A stretch of DNA of 64,000 nucleotides from DASUBN01 sp964584665. Its GTDB lineage: Bacteria; Pseudomonadota; Gammaproteobacteria; Natronospirales; REEB76. This document shows, one piece after another, positions 1 to 10,008 of this stretch (the first letter of the stretch is position 1; each line of letters opens with the position of its first letter). The notes under the pieces were generated by a model. That model worked only from the letters and a program-made list of their open reading frames with translations. It did no database searches and was not told the origin of the DNA. The translations under genes and the position numbers were made by a program. The stretch covers positions 1 through 64,000 of the forward strand of contig CAZPAO010000009.1 of NCBI GenBank assembly GCA_964584665.1, in the 5' to 3' direction.

Positions 1-1
1 C

Positions 2-3000
2 TCCCCCGCCACCAAGATCGGCATCAATTTCATAGAAACCCAGCTCAATGCCGGTAACGCCGTGGCCATCTCGGCACACAACCTGATCAATGCTTCCGCC
101 AGCCTGCATGCGATCACCGCAACCGGCAGCGGCAAACTTACCCTGAAGGTCGGCTCCGGCGGAGCCATCCACCTCGCCAACACGGATATCACCATCGGCG
201 GCGACTTCGCGGCCTACGGCGGCACCATCGATCTACGACACGTGGAAGCCAAGTCCATCCTGATGGAGACCGGCAGCAATAATTATGTGCACCTGGGTTC
301 CGCTGCGCTCGATGCCCACGGCAATGTGACTCAGTATTCCCTCAAGGCCACCGGCGGCAACCTGACCATAGACGCAGGCCACCTTCTCGGCCTCGGCAGC
401 CAGAGCACCGTCGCCCTGGACGCGAAGGGCGTGCTCACCATCAATGCGGTGGACAGTTTCCCGAGTGGGACTGCTAACGCCGGCAACCTGACCCTGGTGG
501 GCGCCAGTGTGCACGATTCCCATGCCATCCTCATCGGCGGCAAGCTCAGCATCACTGCCACCAGCGGGGATGTGGACATACAGGATGTCTCCGCGGAGCA
601 CGGCATCGCGCTCGCGGCCACCGGCGGCGACGTCCATGCGGGCACCCTGACGGCCGACAGCGCAGGAGCGAGCATCAGCGCGACCGGCGGGATCGATGTG
701 CACCATCTCGGCGTGGGCGGGGACATCACGCTCACCGCCACCGGCGGCGACATCGTGCTGGGCGAAGCGGGCGCTGACGGCGCCATCGTCATCAACGCGG
801 GCACCCACGTGTTCAGCTTCGGCAGCGGTAGTGGGAGTCTGCATGGGGACCACGGCGTGAGCATCACCGCCAAGGACATCCACTACGACGGTTTCGTGGC
901 TTTCAAGATCGACGGCGGCAGCGGCGACATCGTGGTGAAGGGGTTGTTCAGCGACGGGAGCAGCCTGTTCCACGACAACCTGGACCTCGTCACCACCGGC
1001 GACATCAAGCTGAACCACGGCCTGGATGTGGCGGGCACGGTGTCGCTCACCGGTGGACACCTGGCCTTTACCGGCAAGGGCAAGACCTTCGCCGTCTCCG
1101 CCAGCCGTGGACTCACCCTCGAGGCTTCCATCGGTTCCGCCCATGCCGCGGCGGGATACAACGTGGCGCTCCATGACGCGACCAACAAGCTCACCGTCGG
1201 GCGGTCCATCTATGTGGGGCATACGGCGGGCGGTCTCGCTGCGAATTTGACCCTCATGGAGGATCAGCCCCAACTCTCCGCCAGCGACAACAGCGTGGCA
1301 GTGGGCGGCAGCCAGGCCATGACGTTGTCCGCGGCGGGAAGCATCGCCATCAGCGGCTGGAACGTGAGCGTCGGGAACGCCGCATCGAGTTTCGGCGCGA
1401 TAACCCTGAAGGGCAACAACGTCTCCCTGACCGCCACCGGCTCCAGCGTCCTGGCCGGCCGGCTCGACGTCCATGCTGCCCGTGCCGGCGCTAGTGATGC
1501 CCAGGTGGATCACTCCATCCTGCTGCAGGCGACCGGTGCCCTGGAGCTGAGCGGCCTTTCCGTGAAGATCAGCGCAGGCACCGCGGACGCCACGCTCACC
1601 GACGGGCATGCGAGCGCCAGCGCCAAGTCGAACGTGACGCTCAAGGCCGGTGGCGCCGTGAGCCTGACCGGCGGGACCTCCGGCGCCCAGGATGTGATCC
1701 TGCACGGCGGCCAGGCCCATGCCGTCGGTTCCCTCTCTACCACTTCCCTGGTCGGCAAGGTCACCGCCCAGGCGGACGTGAACATCATCGGCAAGACCGT
1801 GAACATCGGCGCGAACCACATCCAGCTGAGCGGCGGCGTGGCCGACGGCCATGCCCGCGCCCAAGGCACCGGCGGCAGCATGAGCGCGCTCGCGGAGGCG
1901 GACGTCAACCTCTCCGCCAAGGGAACGGTCAAGCTCGCGGCCAGCAGCCTCGGCGGCTTCGTGTTGCTGCTGGCGGGCGCCGGCGATGCCGGCGGCAACG
2001 GCGGCGCGCTGGCGGGTCAGCACAGCAAGGCCACCGCGGTGTCGCAGTCCAACGTCAGCATCAAGGGTGGCAGCCTCGCGGTGAGTGGGGACGGCGTGGT
2101 GCTGTCGGCCGGCAGCACGGTGGGCGGGCATTCCGGCAGCAGCCGCCGCAACTACGCTTCCGCGGACTCGGGCCATGCTAACTACACCGCCAGCGCGGAC
2201 GTGAAGCTCACGGCAGGCGTCGGCGGGATCCGGCTGAGCGCCTCGGGCGGCAGCAACCGGGTGGTGTTGCAGGGCGGCGCGCGTGTAGCGGAGAATGCCA
2301 GCGCCCAGGCCTACGGCGGCGGCGTGGCGGACATGGACGCCAACGCGCGCGTGATTCTGGTCAGCCAGGGTGACATCCGCCTGCTGGCCACGGGCCAGGT
2401 CACCCTCAATGAGGCTTCCTCCACCGGCATCGACGTGCTGGCGCAGGCCAACACCCAGGGCCAGGCACAGGTCGTCGCGGACACGGGTCTCGAACTCACC
2501 GCCGCGAACATCGTCATCGGCGGCAACCATTCCGCCACCGTGGCGGTCGGCGGCGGCCATCTCACCGGTGTGGGCGCATCCGCCATCGGCCACAGTTCCG
2601 CGAACGCCACGGTGGACGTCACGACGGGCCTCACCCTCACCGCCAGCAAGGCCTTCACCATGAGCGGCGCCGTGGTGCAGATCGACGCCGGCTATCGCAC
2701 GGGCCGCAGCGTGGCAGCCAGCGACTTCGGGGGCGGCAGCGCCAAGCTGGACGTGGACAGCGCGTTGCGCATCACCGCCGGTGGCGCGCTGAAGCTCGCC
2801 GCTGAACAGGACCTGCAGATCTTGACCGGCAACGGCAGCGGGCTCGGCATCGAAGCCCTGGCACGCACGCTCGACGGCACGGCCACGGTGCATGAGATGG
2901 ACGGCATCATCCTGAGCGGCGCCAGCGTCAAGCTCTCCGCCGCCGACGGCGACCTGCTCATCAGCGCCAACAACATCAACGCCGGTTTCCGTGCGCTGGC

Positions 3001-6000
3001 CTCGGCGGGCAACAGCGGAGCTGGGAGCATCAGCCTTGCCGGTGGGATCGCCATCACCGCGCGCACGGGGAGCGTGACCGTCACCGGCCGCAACTCCGTG
3101 AGACTGCTCGGTGCCCAGCACGCGGGTGGCGGCCAGTCGCTGCACGGCAGCAGCCCGTCCTCCACCCAGGTGTTCGCGGCCTCGGCCGCCGCGGCTACAG
3201 GGGGTTCGGCGAAGCTCGAAGTGGACTCCGGCGTGAGCGTGAAGGCGGCCACGGGCATCAGCATCAGCCAGACCAACGCTTCCAGCGGCCAGGTCTTCAT
3301 CATCGGCGGCTCCCAGGCCGCGAACATGGCGCGCGCCAGCGCGTCCGGCGAAGGCACCGCGGCGGTGGATGTGGATGTGTCCCTGGACTTCAAGGTCACC
3401 GGCAAGACCGGCGCGGTCACGCTCAAGGGCCGCCGCATCACCGTGCACGGCGGCAGCAAGACCCTGGCAGGCGTGGGCAGCAACACGTCTAGCAGCGGCG
3501 CGGTCAGCAGCCCCAATCCGATACGCGCCTCCGGCAGCGGCGCCACGGCGAGCGTGACGGCCGATGCCGGCGTCAGCATCCAAGCCGCCACCATCACGCT
3601 CCAGGCGAGCGGCGCAGGCGCAGTGCACCTCAGCGGAGGCGGCTCGGCCGCCAAGGGTGCCAGCGTGCTCGCGCACGACGGTGGCGCGGCCACCGCCAGC
3701 GCCAAGGCCGGCGTTGACCTCCATGCCACCCGCCTGCTCACGCTGGCGGGTCAGGACGTGGTGATGAGCAATCTCGGCGGTTCGGCCATCTCGGCGCGTG
3801 CCAGCGCCTCTGGCGAGGGGGCCAAGGCGAGCGTTGATGTGGACCGCACCGTGCACCTCGCTGCGCCGACGGTGGACCTGCTCGCGGGCATCAACTTGCA
3901 GATGGCGATCGGGGGCTCCGGCAGCTTCGTGGGTGGCCATGACGCGACCGTGCTGGCGAGGCAGAGCGGCTCGGCCGCCATCCGTCTGAAGGACGACATC
4001 GACGTCGTCGCGGTGTCGGCTCTGCACCTGACGCTCACCGGTGGGGTTGGCGGCGCGATCATGCTGAACGGGGGCCAAGGAGAGGGGAATGGCGCTTCCG
4101 CGTCAGCGGATCAGCACGGGAAGGCCACGTTCGACGCCTCCGGCGCCGTGCATCTCGCGGTGACGGCGGGTGCGTTGACCTTAGATACAGGCAAGCAGGG
4201 TCACGGCCAGATATCCATCGAGGGCGGCCGCCAGGACGCCATGCAGGCCGGCGTGCAGGCCCACCACGGCGGGAGCGCTGTCTTCGGCGTCGACACCGGC
4301 GTGGACTTGAGCGCTTCCGGCAAGCTCACCGTGGCCGCGCGCGGCAACCTCACCGTCGCCGCCTCCGGCGACTCGGCCGCCGAGGGCGCGCTGGCGAGCG
4401 CTTCCGGCGGCGGCAAGGCGCAGCTCATTGCGGATACCGGCATCGGTGTCACCGGCGCCAGCGTCACGCTGACCGCCGGCACAGCGCTGACGAGCGGCCA
4501 GCTCGACATCAGGGCCGGCGACCATCGGCCAGGGGCGAGCGCCTCCGTGGATGCAAGCTATGGCGGTTCCGCGCTCATGGACGTTGAGGTCTCCACCGCG
4601 ATCAAGGCCACCACCGGCGCGCTCGCGCTCAAGGCCTTCGGCCCCCTCAACGTATACGCGGGCAGCGGCAGCGGCGCCGGATCCAACGCGCAAGTGAAAG
4701 CCGTGCGCGGCGGTGCCGCGGCAGGGTTCACGCTGCATGACGCGGTGTCCCTGAGCGGAGCCACCGCGGTCAGTCTCACCGCCACCGCCGGCATGCTGAT
4801 CACGCCCTACACCGGCGCCGATGCGGGCCGGCATGCCAAGGCTTCGGCGAGCTTCGGCGCCACCGCCAGCTTCCTGGACGACATGGATCTCGACATCGTC
4901 ACCGGCGGCGCGTTCAGCGCCAGGGCAGGCGGCGGGCTCAAGCTGGCCGGCGCCAACAGCGGGGGTTTCGACGGCAGTGCCGTGGCGACCCATGCCGGCG
5001 CCCACGCCAGCTACCTCACCGAAGGCCGGCTCAACATCACCGCCAAGAGCGTGGCGCTCACCGAAGGCAGCGGCGCGCTCTTGATCCTAGGCGGGAGCTT
5101 CGCCGCATCCCAGGCCAGCGTGACGGCGGACCATGGGGGCTCCGCCACCTATCGTGCCGACGACTCCGTCAACATCACCGCCAGGAACAGCATCAGCGTG
5201 AAGCTGACCGAAGACAACGACCAGCTCCGGGTCAGTGGCGGCCGTTCCGCCGCTTGGGAAGGCCAGGCCAGCGTCGGTAGCGGCGGCGGGCACGCAGCGC
5301 TCAGCGGCGTATCGGACGTGAACCTCACCGTCACGGGGGCGGGCGGCACCCTCACCCTGAGCGCCGCTGGCCACACCGGCGCGTTCTTCGCACTGCGCGG
5401 CGGAGACTCGGCCGCGGGCGCGGCGTCGGACTTCTCCAGCATCAGCCGCGCCAAGGCTCTGCACGGCGGCTCCGCTGCTGTGGACGCCTCCGCCCGCGTG
5501 GACCTGAAAGTGAATGGCGCGCTGACGATCGATGCTGGCACCAACGGCATCCTGCAGCTCCAGGGCGGCAGCGCCGCCGCCTTCGGCGCGCTCGCTTCCG
5601 CGGGCGCCGCCGGCACCGCCACCGTGGAGGCCCGCAGTGCTGTCGCGCTGGATGCCGTCACCGTGGCCCTGCACGCAGGCCACGACATCAGCATCGAAGG
5701 CAATGCCACCGGACAGGTGCAGCAGGCGGACGCGGAGGCCCAGGCCGGCGGCAGCGCCACCATCGATGCCGAGAGCGGCATCAGCGTGAAGGCGACCGGT
5801 GCGCTTACCGTGGTCGCGGACCAGAACCTATTCATCGCTGCCAGCGCGGGGGCCGGCGTCGGCACGGGCATGACCGTGTCCGCCGTGGGCAGCGGCGCGA
5901 CCGCGACCCTCACCCAGGCCAGTGCGGTCACGCTGAGCGGGGGCACGGTGGCGCTCACCGCCGCGAACGGGGTGGTGAAGATCTCCGGCGGCAACGATGT

Positions 6001-7018
6001 CGGCCGCAATGCGGATGTCAGCGCTGGGTCGAGCAGCGCCGAAGCCCGCTATGCGGTGGATGCCTCCACCCGCATCAGCGCGCGCGGGGCCTTCACCATC
6101 GCCGCCCATGGCACGCTTAGCCTCAGGGGCGGGGACAAGCTCATGGGCAGTGGCTTCTTCTCCGCGGCCGGCGTCCAGGCGACCGTCGCTGCGACGGGCA
6201 AGTCCGGCGTGGCCCTCAGCGCCGGTGGCGCGTTCACCGCCACTGCCACCAACCTGGTGATCACGGGCGGCAGCGACGTGGGCTCATCCGCCACGGGACG
6301 GGCTCTCGACCGAGGTGCGAACATCAAACTGGCGCAGGACGCCGGCGTGACGCTTGCGGCGCTCAGCGTGAAGCTCACCGTCTCCGGCGACATCAGCATC
6401 GCCGGCGGTGACGGCGCGGCGCGCATCGCCGATTGGTCAGGCGACGGGGCCACCATGACCCAGGACGTCAACAGCCGCGTGGATGTCACGGCCGTCAAGG
6501 GCATCAGCGTGATCCAGTCGGGCGGGGGTCTCGCCATCCGCGCCGGCGATGGAGCGGGGAGCCAGGCCGTGGTCACCGGACGCAACGGCAGTGGCGCGGC
6601 ATCGCTGACCGCGGATACCGGCGTCGGGTTCAAGGCAGGGACGACGATCAAGCTCAACGGCTCCGGCCACAACGAACTCTCCGCGGGCCATCTCGCCACG
6701 GGCAGCACGGCGCCGGTGCCGGGTACGGGCAGCGGCGGCACCGCCTCGGTGGACATCGAGAGTTCCCTCACCTTCACCGGCCAAAGCGTCAGCGTCAATG
6801 GCGCCGCGCCCACGGGGTTCTCGAGCGGCACGATTGACGGCATCGGCTTGCTCATGAAGGGCAAGCTGGAGGTGGTGCTGTTGCCAGCGGCCTCCTCTCC
6901 CCATGACGCGACGCCGCTGGCGACGCTGCAACAGGACGGTTTGCTGACATATCTCGAGACGGTGCTCATACCGGGCGAGACCAATGTAAAGAAGCGGGAA
7001 CGCGACTCGAAGAAGTGA
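2..7018 (+). CDS. Giant repetitive exoprotein, filamentous-haemagglutinin-like (5' end outside window)
   Basis: The reading frame is open from base 2, so the N-terminus (signal peptide and secretion domain) is missing; about 2338 residues are visible. The protein is rich in Gly, Ala, Ser, Thr and Val, and I see no cysteine. From about residue 480 it consists of some 35 degenerate repeats of roughly 50 residues. Each has a core like GGxAxxxxxxxV, then alternating hydrophobic strands, and closes on a turn such as IxGG. This is the pattern of a right-handed beta-solenoid as in FHA/TPS-type adhesins. The C-terminus is a short basic tail with no beta-barrel, so a two-partner secretion route is more likely than a classical autotransporter. 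The partner transporter, if present, would be upstream of the window. Role as surface adhesin or biofilm matrix protein is inferred from the architecture only. Confidence 0.8.
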   Translation, partial: SPATKIGINFIETQLNAGNAVAISAHNLINASASLHAITATGSGKLTLKVGSGGAIHLANTDITIGGDFAAYGGTIDLRHVEAKSILMETGSNNYVHLGSAALDAHGNVTQYSLKATGGNLTIDAGHLLGLGSQSTVALDAKGVLTINAVDSFPSGTANAGNLTLVGASVHDSHAILIGGKLSITATSGDVDIQDVSAEHGIALAATGGDVHAGTLTADSAGASISATGGIDVHHLGVGGDITLTATGGDIVLGEAGADGAIVINAGTHVFSFGSGSGSLHGDHGVSITAKDIHYDGFVAFKIDGGSGDIVVKGLFSDGSSLFHDNLDLVTTGDIKLNHGLDVAGTVSLTGGHLAFTGKGKTFAVSASRGLTLEASIGSAHAAAGYNVALHDATNKLTVGRSIYVGHTAGGLAANLTLMEDQPQLSASDNSVAVGGSQAMTLSAAGSIAISGWNVSVGNAASSFGAITLKGNNVSLTATGSSVLAGRLDVHAARAGASDAQVDHSILLQATGALELSGLSVKISAGTADATLTDGHASASAKSNVTLKAGGAVSLTGGTSGAQDVILHGGQAHAVGSLSTTSLVGKVTAQADVNIIGKTVNIGANHIQLSGGVADGHARAQGTGGSMSALAEADVNLSAKGTVKLAASSLGGFVLLLAGAGDAGGNGGALAGQHSKATAVSQSNVSIKGGSLAVSGDGVVLSAGSTVGGHSGSSRRNYASADSGHANYTASADVKLTAGVGGIRLSASGGSNRVVLQGGARVAENASAQAYGGGVADMDANARVILVSQGDIRLLATGQVTLNEASSTGIDVLAQANTQGQAQVVADTGLELTAANIVIGGNHSATVAVGGGHLTGVGASAIGHSSANATVDVTTGLTLTASKAFTMSGAVVQIDAGYRTGRSVAASDFGGGSAKLDVDSALRITAGGALKLAAEQDLQILTGNGSGLGIEALARTLDGTATVHEMDGIILSGASVKLSAADGDLLISANNINAGFRALASAGNSGAGSISLAGGIAITARTGSVTVTGRNSVRLLGAQHAGGGQSLHGSSPSSTQVFAASAAAATGGSAKLEVDSGVSVKAATGISISQTNASSGQVFIIGGSQAANMARASASGEGTAAVDVDVSLDFKVTGKTGAVTLKGRRITVHGGSKTLAGVGSNTSSSGAVSSPNPIRASGSGATASVTADAGVSIQAATITLQASGAGAVHLSGGGSAAKGASVLAHDGGAATASAKAGVDLHATRLLTLAGQDVVMSNLGGSAISARASASGEGAKASVDVDRTVHLAAPTVDLLAGINLQMAIGGSGSFVGGHDATVLARQSGSAAIRLKDDIDVVAVSALHLTLTGGVGGAIMLNGGQGEGNGASASADQHGKATFDASGAVHLAVTAGALTLDTGKQGHGQISIEGGRQDAMQAGVQAHHGGSAVFGVDTGVDLSASGKLTVAARGNLTVAASGDSAAEGALASASGGGKAQLIADTGIGVTGASVTLTAGTALTSGQLDIRAGDHRPGASASVDASYGGSALMDVEVSTAIKATTGALALKAFGPLNVYAGSGSGAGSNAQVKAVRGGAAAGFTLHDAVSLSGATAVSLTATAGMLITPYTGADAGRHAKASASFGATASFLDDMDLDIVTGGAFSARAGGGLKLAGANSGGFDGSAVATHAGAHASYLTEGRLNITAKSVALTEGSGALLILGGSFAASQASVTADHGGSATYRADDSVNITARNSISVKLTEDNDQLRVSGGRSAAWEGQASVGSGGGHAALSGVSDVNLTVTGAGGTLTLSAAGHTGAFFALRGGDSAAGAASDFSSISRAKALHGGSAAVDASARVDLKVNGALTIDAGTNGILQLQGGSAAAFGALASAGAAGTATVEARSAVALDAVTVALHAGHDISIEGNATGQVQQADAEAQAGGSATIDAESGISVKATGALTVVADQNLFIAASAGAGVGTGMTVSAVGSGATATLTQASAVTLSGGTVALTAANGVVKISGGNDVGRNADVSAGSSSAEARYAVDASTRISARGAFTIAAHGTLSLRGGDKLMGSGFFSAAGVQATVAATGKSGVALSAGGAFTATATNLVITGGSDVGSSATGRALDRGANIKLAQDAGVTLAALSVKLTVSGDISIAGGDGAARIADWSGDGATMTQDVNSRVDVTAVKGISVIQSGGGLAIRAGDGAGSQAVVTGRNGSGAASLTADTGVGFKAGTTIKLNGSGHNELSAGHLATGSTAPVPGTGSGGTASVDIESSLTFTGQSVSVNGAAPTGFSSGTIDGIGLLMKGKLEVVLLPAASSPHDATPLATLQQDGLLTYLETVLIPGETNVKKRERDSKK

Positions 7019-7071
7019 CGGGACTTCCCGGCAGATACTGACGGCGGCATGCGGCCTATATACTGGGCCGC

Positions 7072-8628
7072 ATGTCCCTGATCTTCGGCACATACCACGG
7101 CAGCCACCACGCCCGTCCCGGCAACGGCGGGGCGAGCCCGCAGCATGCCAAGCCGTGGGTGCTCGCCACTGCGATACTCGGCTCCAGCCTCGTGTTCATC
7201 GAAGGTTCGGTGGTGAACCTGGCGCTGCCGGCCATGCAATCCAGCCTCGATGCCACGTCGACCGAGCTGCAATGGGTGGTGAACGCCTACATGCTGATGT
7301 TGGGCGCCTTCATGCTCATTGGCGGTTCCCTCGGCGACCGCTTCGGTATGCGCCGCATCTTCATGCTGGGTGCCCTCGTGTTCTGCGTGGGCACCGGCGC
7401 CAGCGGCTTCGCACCCTCGCTGCCGGTACTGGTGGCCGCACGCGTGCTGCAGGGGGCGGGCGGCGCGCTCCTGGTGCCGGCCTGCCTCGCGCTCATCAGC
7501 CTGCATTACCCGGAGCGGGAACGCGGCCGCGCCATCGGCATCTGGGCCGGCGCTTCCGCTCTCACCACTTCCATGGGTCCGCTGGTTGGCGGCAGCCTGG
7601 TGGACGCCTTCGGCTGGCATTCGGTGTTCCTGCTCATGGTGCCGCTGGCACTGTTCGCTGCCGCGCTCGCATGGTGGCGCGTGCCCCGGGACAAGCCGCC
7701 CGCCAGCGCCATGGGGCTCGACTATCTGGGTGCGGGGCTGCTGGCGGCGGCGCTCGGCCTCTCAATCTACGCACTGGTGGCTGCGGGCGGAGCGCGCTGG
7801 CTAGCGGCCCTCTTGGCGCTCATCGCGGGCGCTGCTTTCCTGTGGCGCGAGGCGCGTTGTGCCGCGCCCATGCTGCCGCTGCATCTCTTCCGTTCCTGGC
7901 CCTTCTCCGGCGCCAACCTCATGACGCTCCTGCTCTACGGGGCGCTCAGCGGTGGGCTCTACTTCCTGCCCTTTGACCTCATCCAGGTGCAGGGCTACTC
8001 CGCCCTGCAGGCGGGCGCCGCTTTTCTGCCTTTCGTGGCCATCATGGGTTTCGGTTCCGCCTTCGCCGCCGGCCTCATCCGCCGTTTCGAGACGCGCTGG
8101 GTGCTGCTCATCGGGCCCCTGTTCACGGGATTGGGTTTCCTGCTGCTGGGCATGCCGGGCGTGGGTGCTTCATACACGACGGGCTTCCTGCCGGGCGTGC
8201 TGGTGATGGGACTGGGCATGACGGTCAGCGTGACGCCCCTCACCACGGTGGTGATGGAGTCCTTGAGCGCGAAGCAGGCCGGCATCGCTTCCGGCGTGAA
8301 CAACACCGCCTCGCGCCTGGCGGGCGTGCTGGCCGTAGCGGGCATGACGGCGCTGGCGGTGAGTCTCTTCGGCGCCGCTCTGGCCGCGCGTTTGCAGGAT
8401 TCGGGTGTGCCTGAAGAGCTCAAGCGTGGGCTTCTGGCGGGTGCGGCACGCTTGGGGGAATTGAAAGCGCCCGCCGGCACTGCGCCCGAACTCACTGCGG
8501 CAGTGCATGCCGCAGTGGCTCAGGCTTACGTGGGGACCTTCCGTTGGATCATGCTCGTCTGCGCGGCGCTCTCAGGCATGAGCGGCGTGATCGCATGGTT
8601 CTCTTTGCGCAGCAGCCGGACTAGATGA
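7072..8628 (+). CDS. MFS drug/solute exporter, DHA2 (EmrB/QacA) family
   Basis: This is a 518-residue polytopic inner-membrane protein, the usual length for 14-helix DHA2 exporters. Motif A (GGSLGDRFGMRR, residues 84-95) follows helix 2. An antiporter-type motif C region (SMGPLVGGS) is in helix 5, and the family signature FIEGSVVNLALP lies in helix 1 with Glu in place of the usual Asp. Such proteins expel drugs or metabolites by proton antiport; the substrate cannot be read from sequence. No membrane-fusion or TolC partner gene is adjacent. There is no clear Shine-Dalgarno sequence: a -10-like TATACT ends only 7 bases before the ATG, so the transcript may be leaderless. The gene overlaps the next, oppositely oriented gene by 8 bases at the stop codons. 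Confidence 0.9.
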   Translation: MSLIFGTYHGSHHARPGNGGASPQHAKPWVLATAILGSSLVFIEGSVVNLALPAMQSSLDATSTELQWVVNAYMLMLGAFMLIGGSLGDRFGMRRIFMLGALVFCVGTGASGFAPSLPVLVAARVLQGAGGALLVPACLALISLHYPERERGRAIGIWAGASALTTSMGPLVGGSLVDAFGWHSVFLLMVPLALFAAALAWWRVPRDKPPASAMGLDYLGAGLLAAALGLSIYALVAAGGARWLAALLALIAGAAFLWREARCAAPMLPLHLFRSWPFSGANLMTLLLYGALSGGLYFLPFDLIQVQGYSALQAGAAFLPFVAIMGFGSAFAAGLIRRFETRWVLLIGPLFTGLGFLLLGMPGVGASYTTGFLPGVLVMGLGMTVSVTPLTTVVMESLSAKQAGIASGVNNTASRLAGVLAVAGMTALAVSLFGAALAARLQDSGVPEELKRGLLAGAARLGELKAPAGTAPELTAAVHAAVAQAYVGTFRWIMLVCAALSGMSGVIAWFSLRSSRTR

Positions 8629-9073
8629 GCTTGCGCAACATGAACGAGACATTGGTGCCGATGCCGCTGTCGGACATGGCCAATATCAGTCCACCCACTG
8701 CCAGGATCGTGGTGGCGAGCAGGGCCGGCCAATACAACCAGATCCGGCCTATGCCCCGGTTCATGTGGGTCTCGTTCCGGTGCATCTCCCGGCCGCCGGT
8801 ACGGCTCTGCAGTATCGCGAGCATGGTGGCGGTGAGCCGCCTACCGCGCGCGCCATCCCCCCACCACTGATAGATGCTCGCGCCGCCGGGTTGCGGATAT
8901 GCGACAGGGCTTGAGGTCACACCGCGCGCGGCCCGGGATGAGGGCAGCCGGCCCGCCACTTCGCTGGGCAGCAGCGATGCGCGCTGGGTGTCGGCCGCAT
9001 GGCCGTCCTCATTGCGAATGACTTCGCTGGCGAGCATGTCGGTGGGGGTCAGAGTCGATTCGGACTGATTCAT
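8621..9073 (-). CDS. Hypothetical single-pass membrane protein
   Basis: This is a 150-residue protein I do not recognise. The first 110 residues are polar and probably disordered or cytoplasmic. One hydrophobic segment (about residues 112-134, LYWPALLATTILAVGGLILA) follows a basic stretch, and a short tail ends the protein. A good ribosome binding site (GAGGAA) precedes the ATG, which supports it as real. It converges on the MFS exporter with an 8-base overlap and lies downstream of the carboxymuconolactone-decarboxylase-fold gene on the same strand, about 80 bases away, so the two may be cotranscribed. Confidence 0.65.
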   Translation of the reverse strand: MNQSESTLTPTDMLASEVIRNEDGHAADTQRASLLPSEVAGRLPSSRAARGVTSSPVAYPQPGGASIYQWWGDGARGRRLTATMLAILQSRTGGREMHRNETHMNRGIGRIWLYWPALLATTILAVGGLILAMSDSGIGTNVSFMLRKLI

Positions 9074-9154
9074 GGGATTCCTCGGTAGCGGGGTTCTCGC
9101 AGGGAAAAAAACGGGGCGGTCTCCCGCCCCGTCAAATCATCGTTCAAGCCTGCC

Positions 9155-9709
9155 TTAGGCAGCTTTCTTCCACACCTTGGTCGCGAACTCGGCATCGAGC
9201 ACCGGCTGGGCGATCAGGTTGGTGTAGCTCGTCAGGGTCACGGCGCCGGCGGCCAGCACGATCTCCAGGACGTTGGCACGGGTATAGCCCGCATCCAGGA
9301 ACGTCTTGACGTCGCTCTCGGTCACATGACCGCGCATGTTGGCCAGCTTGGCCGTGAAGGTGCGCAGTGACTCCAGCTTCTTGTCCTTGAGCGGAGTGCC
9401 GGCGCGGATGGCCTCGATCACGTCGGCGGGCACGCTGTGCTTCTCGGCCGCGCCGCTGTGGACGGCGGTGTCATAGGGGCTGTTGTTCTCGCGGCTCAAG
9501 GTCAACAGCACGATCTTGCGGTCCTGCTTGTTGAGGGTGGCCTTCTCGAACTGTTCCTTGAGGGCGATGTGGCCCTTCAGGAGGCCCGGCGCTTCGGCCA
9601 TGACGGCGTACACGTTGGGGATGTTGCCGTGGTTCAGCTTGATCTTCTCGAGATCAACGCGTGAATCGGACGGGGCGGAATTGAGGTCATAGACGCGGAA
9701 ATCATTCAT
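9155..9709 (-). CDS. Carboxymuconolactone decarboxylase (AhpD-like) fold protein without the Cys pair
   Basis: This 184-residue protein has the all-helical CMD/AhpD-like fold signature: a helix with REN followed by PYDTAVHSGAAEK (residues 78-90), then the conserved helical C-terminal half. In redox-active members the core reads NxCxYCxxAH. Here the two cysteines are Ser77 and Asp80, while His84 is kept, so peroxidase or disulphide chemistry like AhpD is not expected. The start at MNDF is chosen because GGAGA sits about 8 bases upstream; an in-frame ATG 7 codons earlier has no such site. The exact reaction is unknown. Confidence 0.75.
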   Translation of the reverse strand: MNDFRVYDLNSAPSDSRVDLEKIKLNHGNIPNVYAVMAEAPGLLKGHIALKEQFEKATLNKQDRKIVLLTLSRENNSPYDTAVHSGAAEKHSVPADVIEAIRAGTPLKDKKLESLRTFTAKLANMRGHVTESDVKTFLDAGYTRANVLEIVLAAGAVTLTSYTNLIAQPVLDAEFATKVWKKAA

Positions 9710-10008
9710 GGGGCATTCTCCAGTATCCATCCTGTCAGGCGGGAAGCAGGCGAATTCGCACCCACAAAATCGCAGGCGCGCGATACCGCTGCCCAGCTGC
9801 AGCTGCCGGCAGTAAGGTCACATTTCTCGGTTTAAAGCGGGGAATGGGAAGCGACTCAGACAGGTCCACACCTTACTCTCTTGCGCTCCGATTAGATATG
9901 CAACGGGTGCGAAAGAGCCTTCTGGGCTGCGCATATCTGACCGGCGGTCACGCTCGGACGCGAGCGACGTAAAAGGCGTATGCTGTGCATGTAACGGAGA
10001 GTATGCAC
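9710..10008. other. Divergent intergenic region of about 300 bases
   Basis: This region separates the divergent genes at 9709 (minus) and 10009 (plus). It contains a self-complementary CAGCTGCAGCTG near 9791-9803 and a -10-like TATGCT at 9979-9984 before the plus-strand gene. No coding frame with a ribosome binding site and no RNA gene could be recognised. Confidence 0.4.

Noticed and set aside
233..4078. Long open frame on the minus strand opposite the adhesin (1281 codons)
   Set aside because: It is a shadow of high-GC codon use: no ribosome binding site, Arg/His/Gly-rich composition, no domain, and it is fully antisense to a convincing repeat protein.
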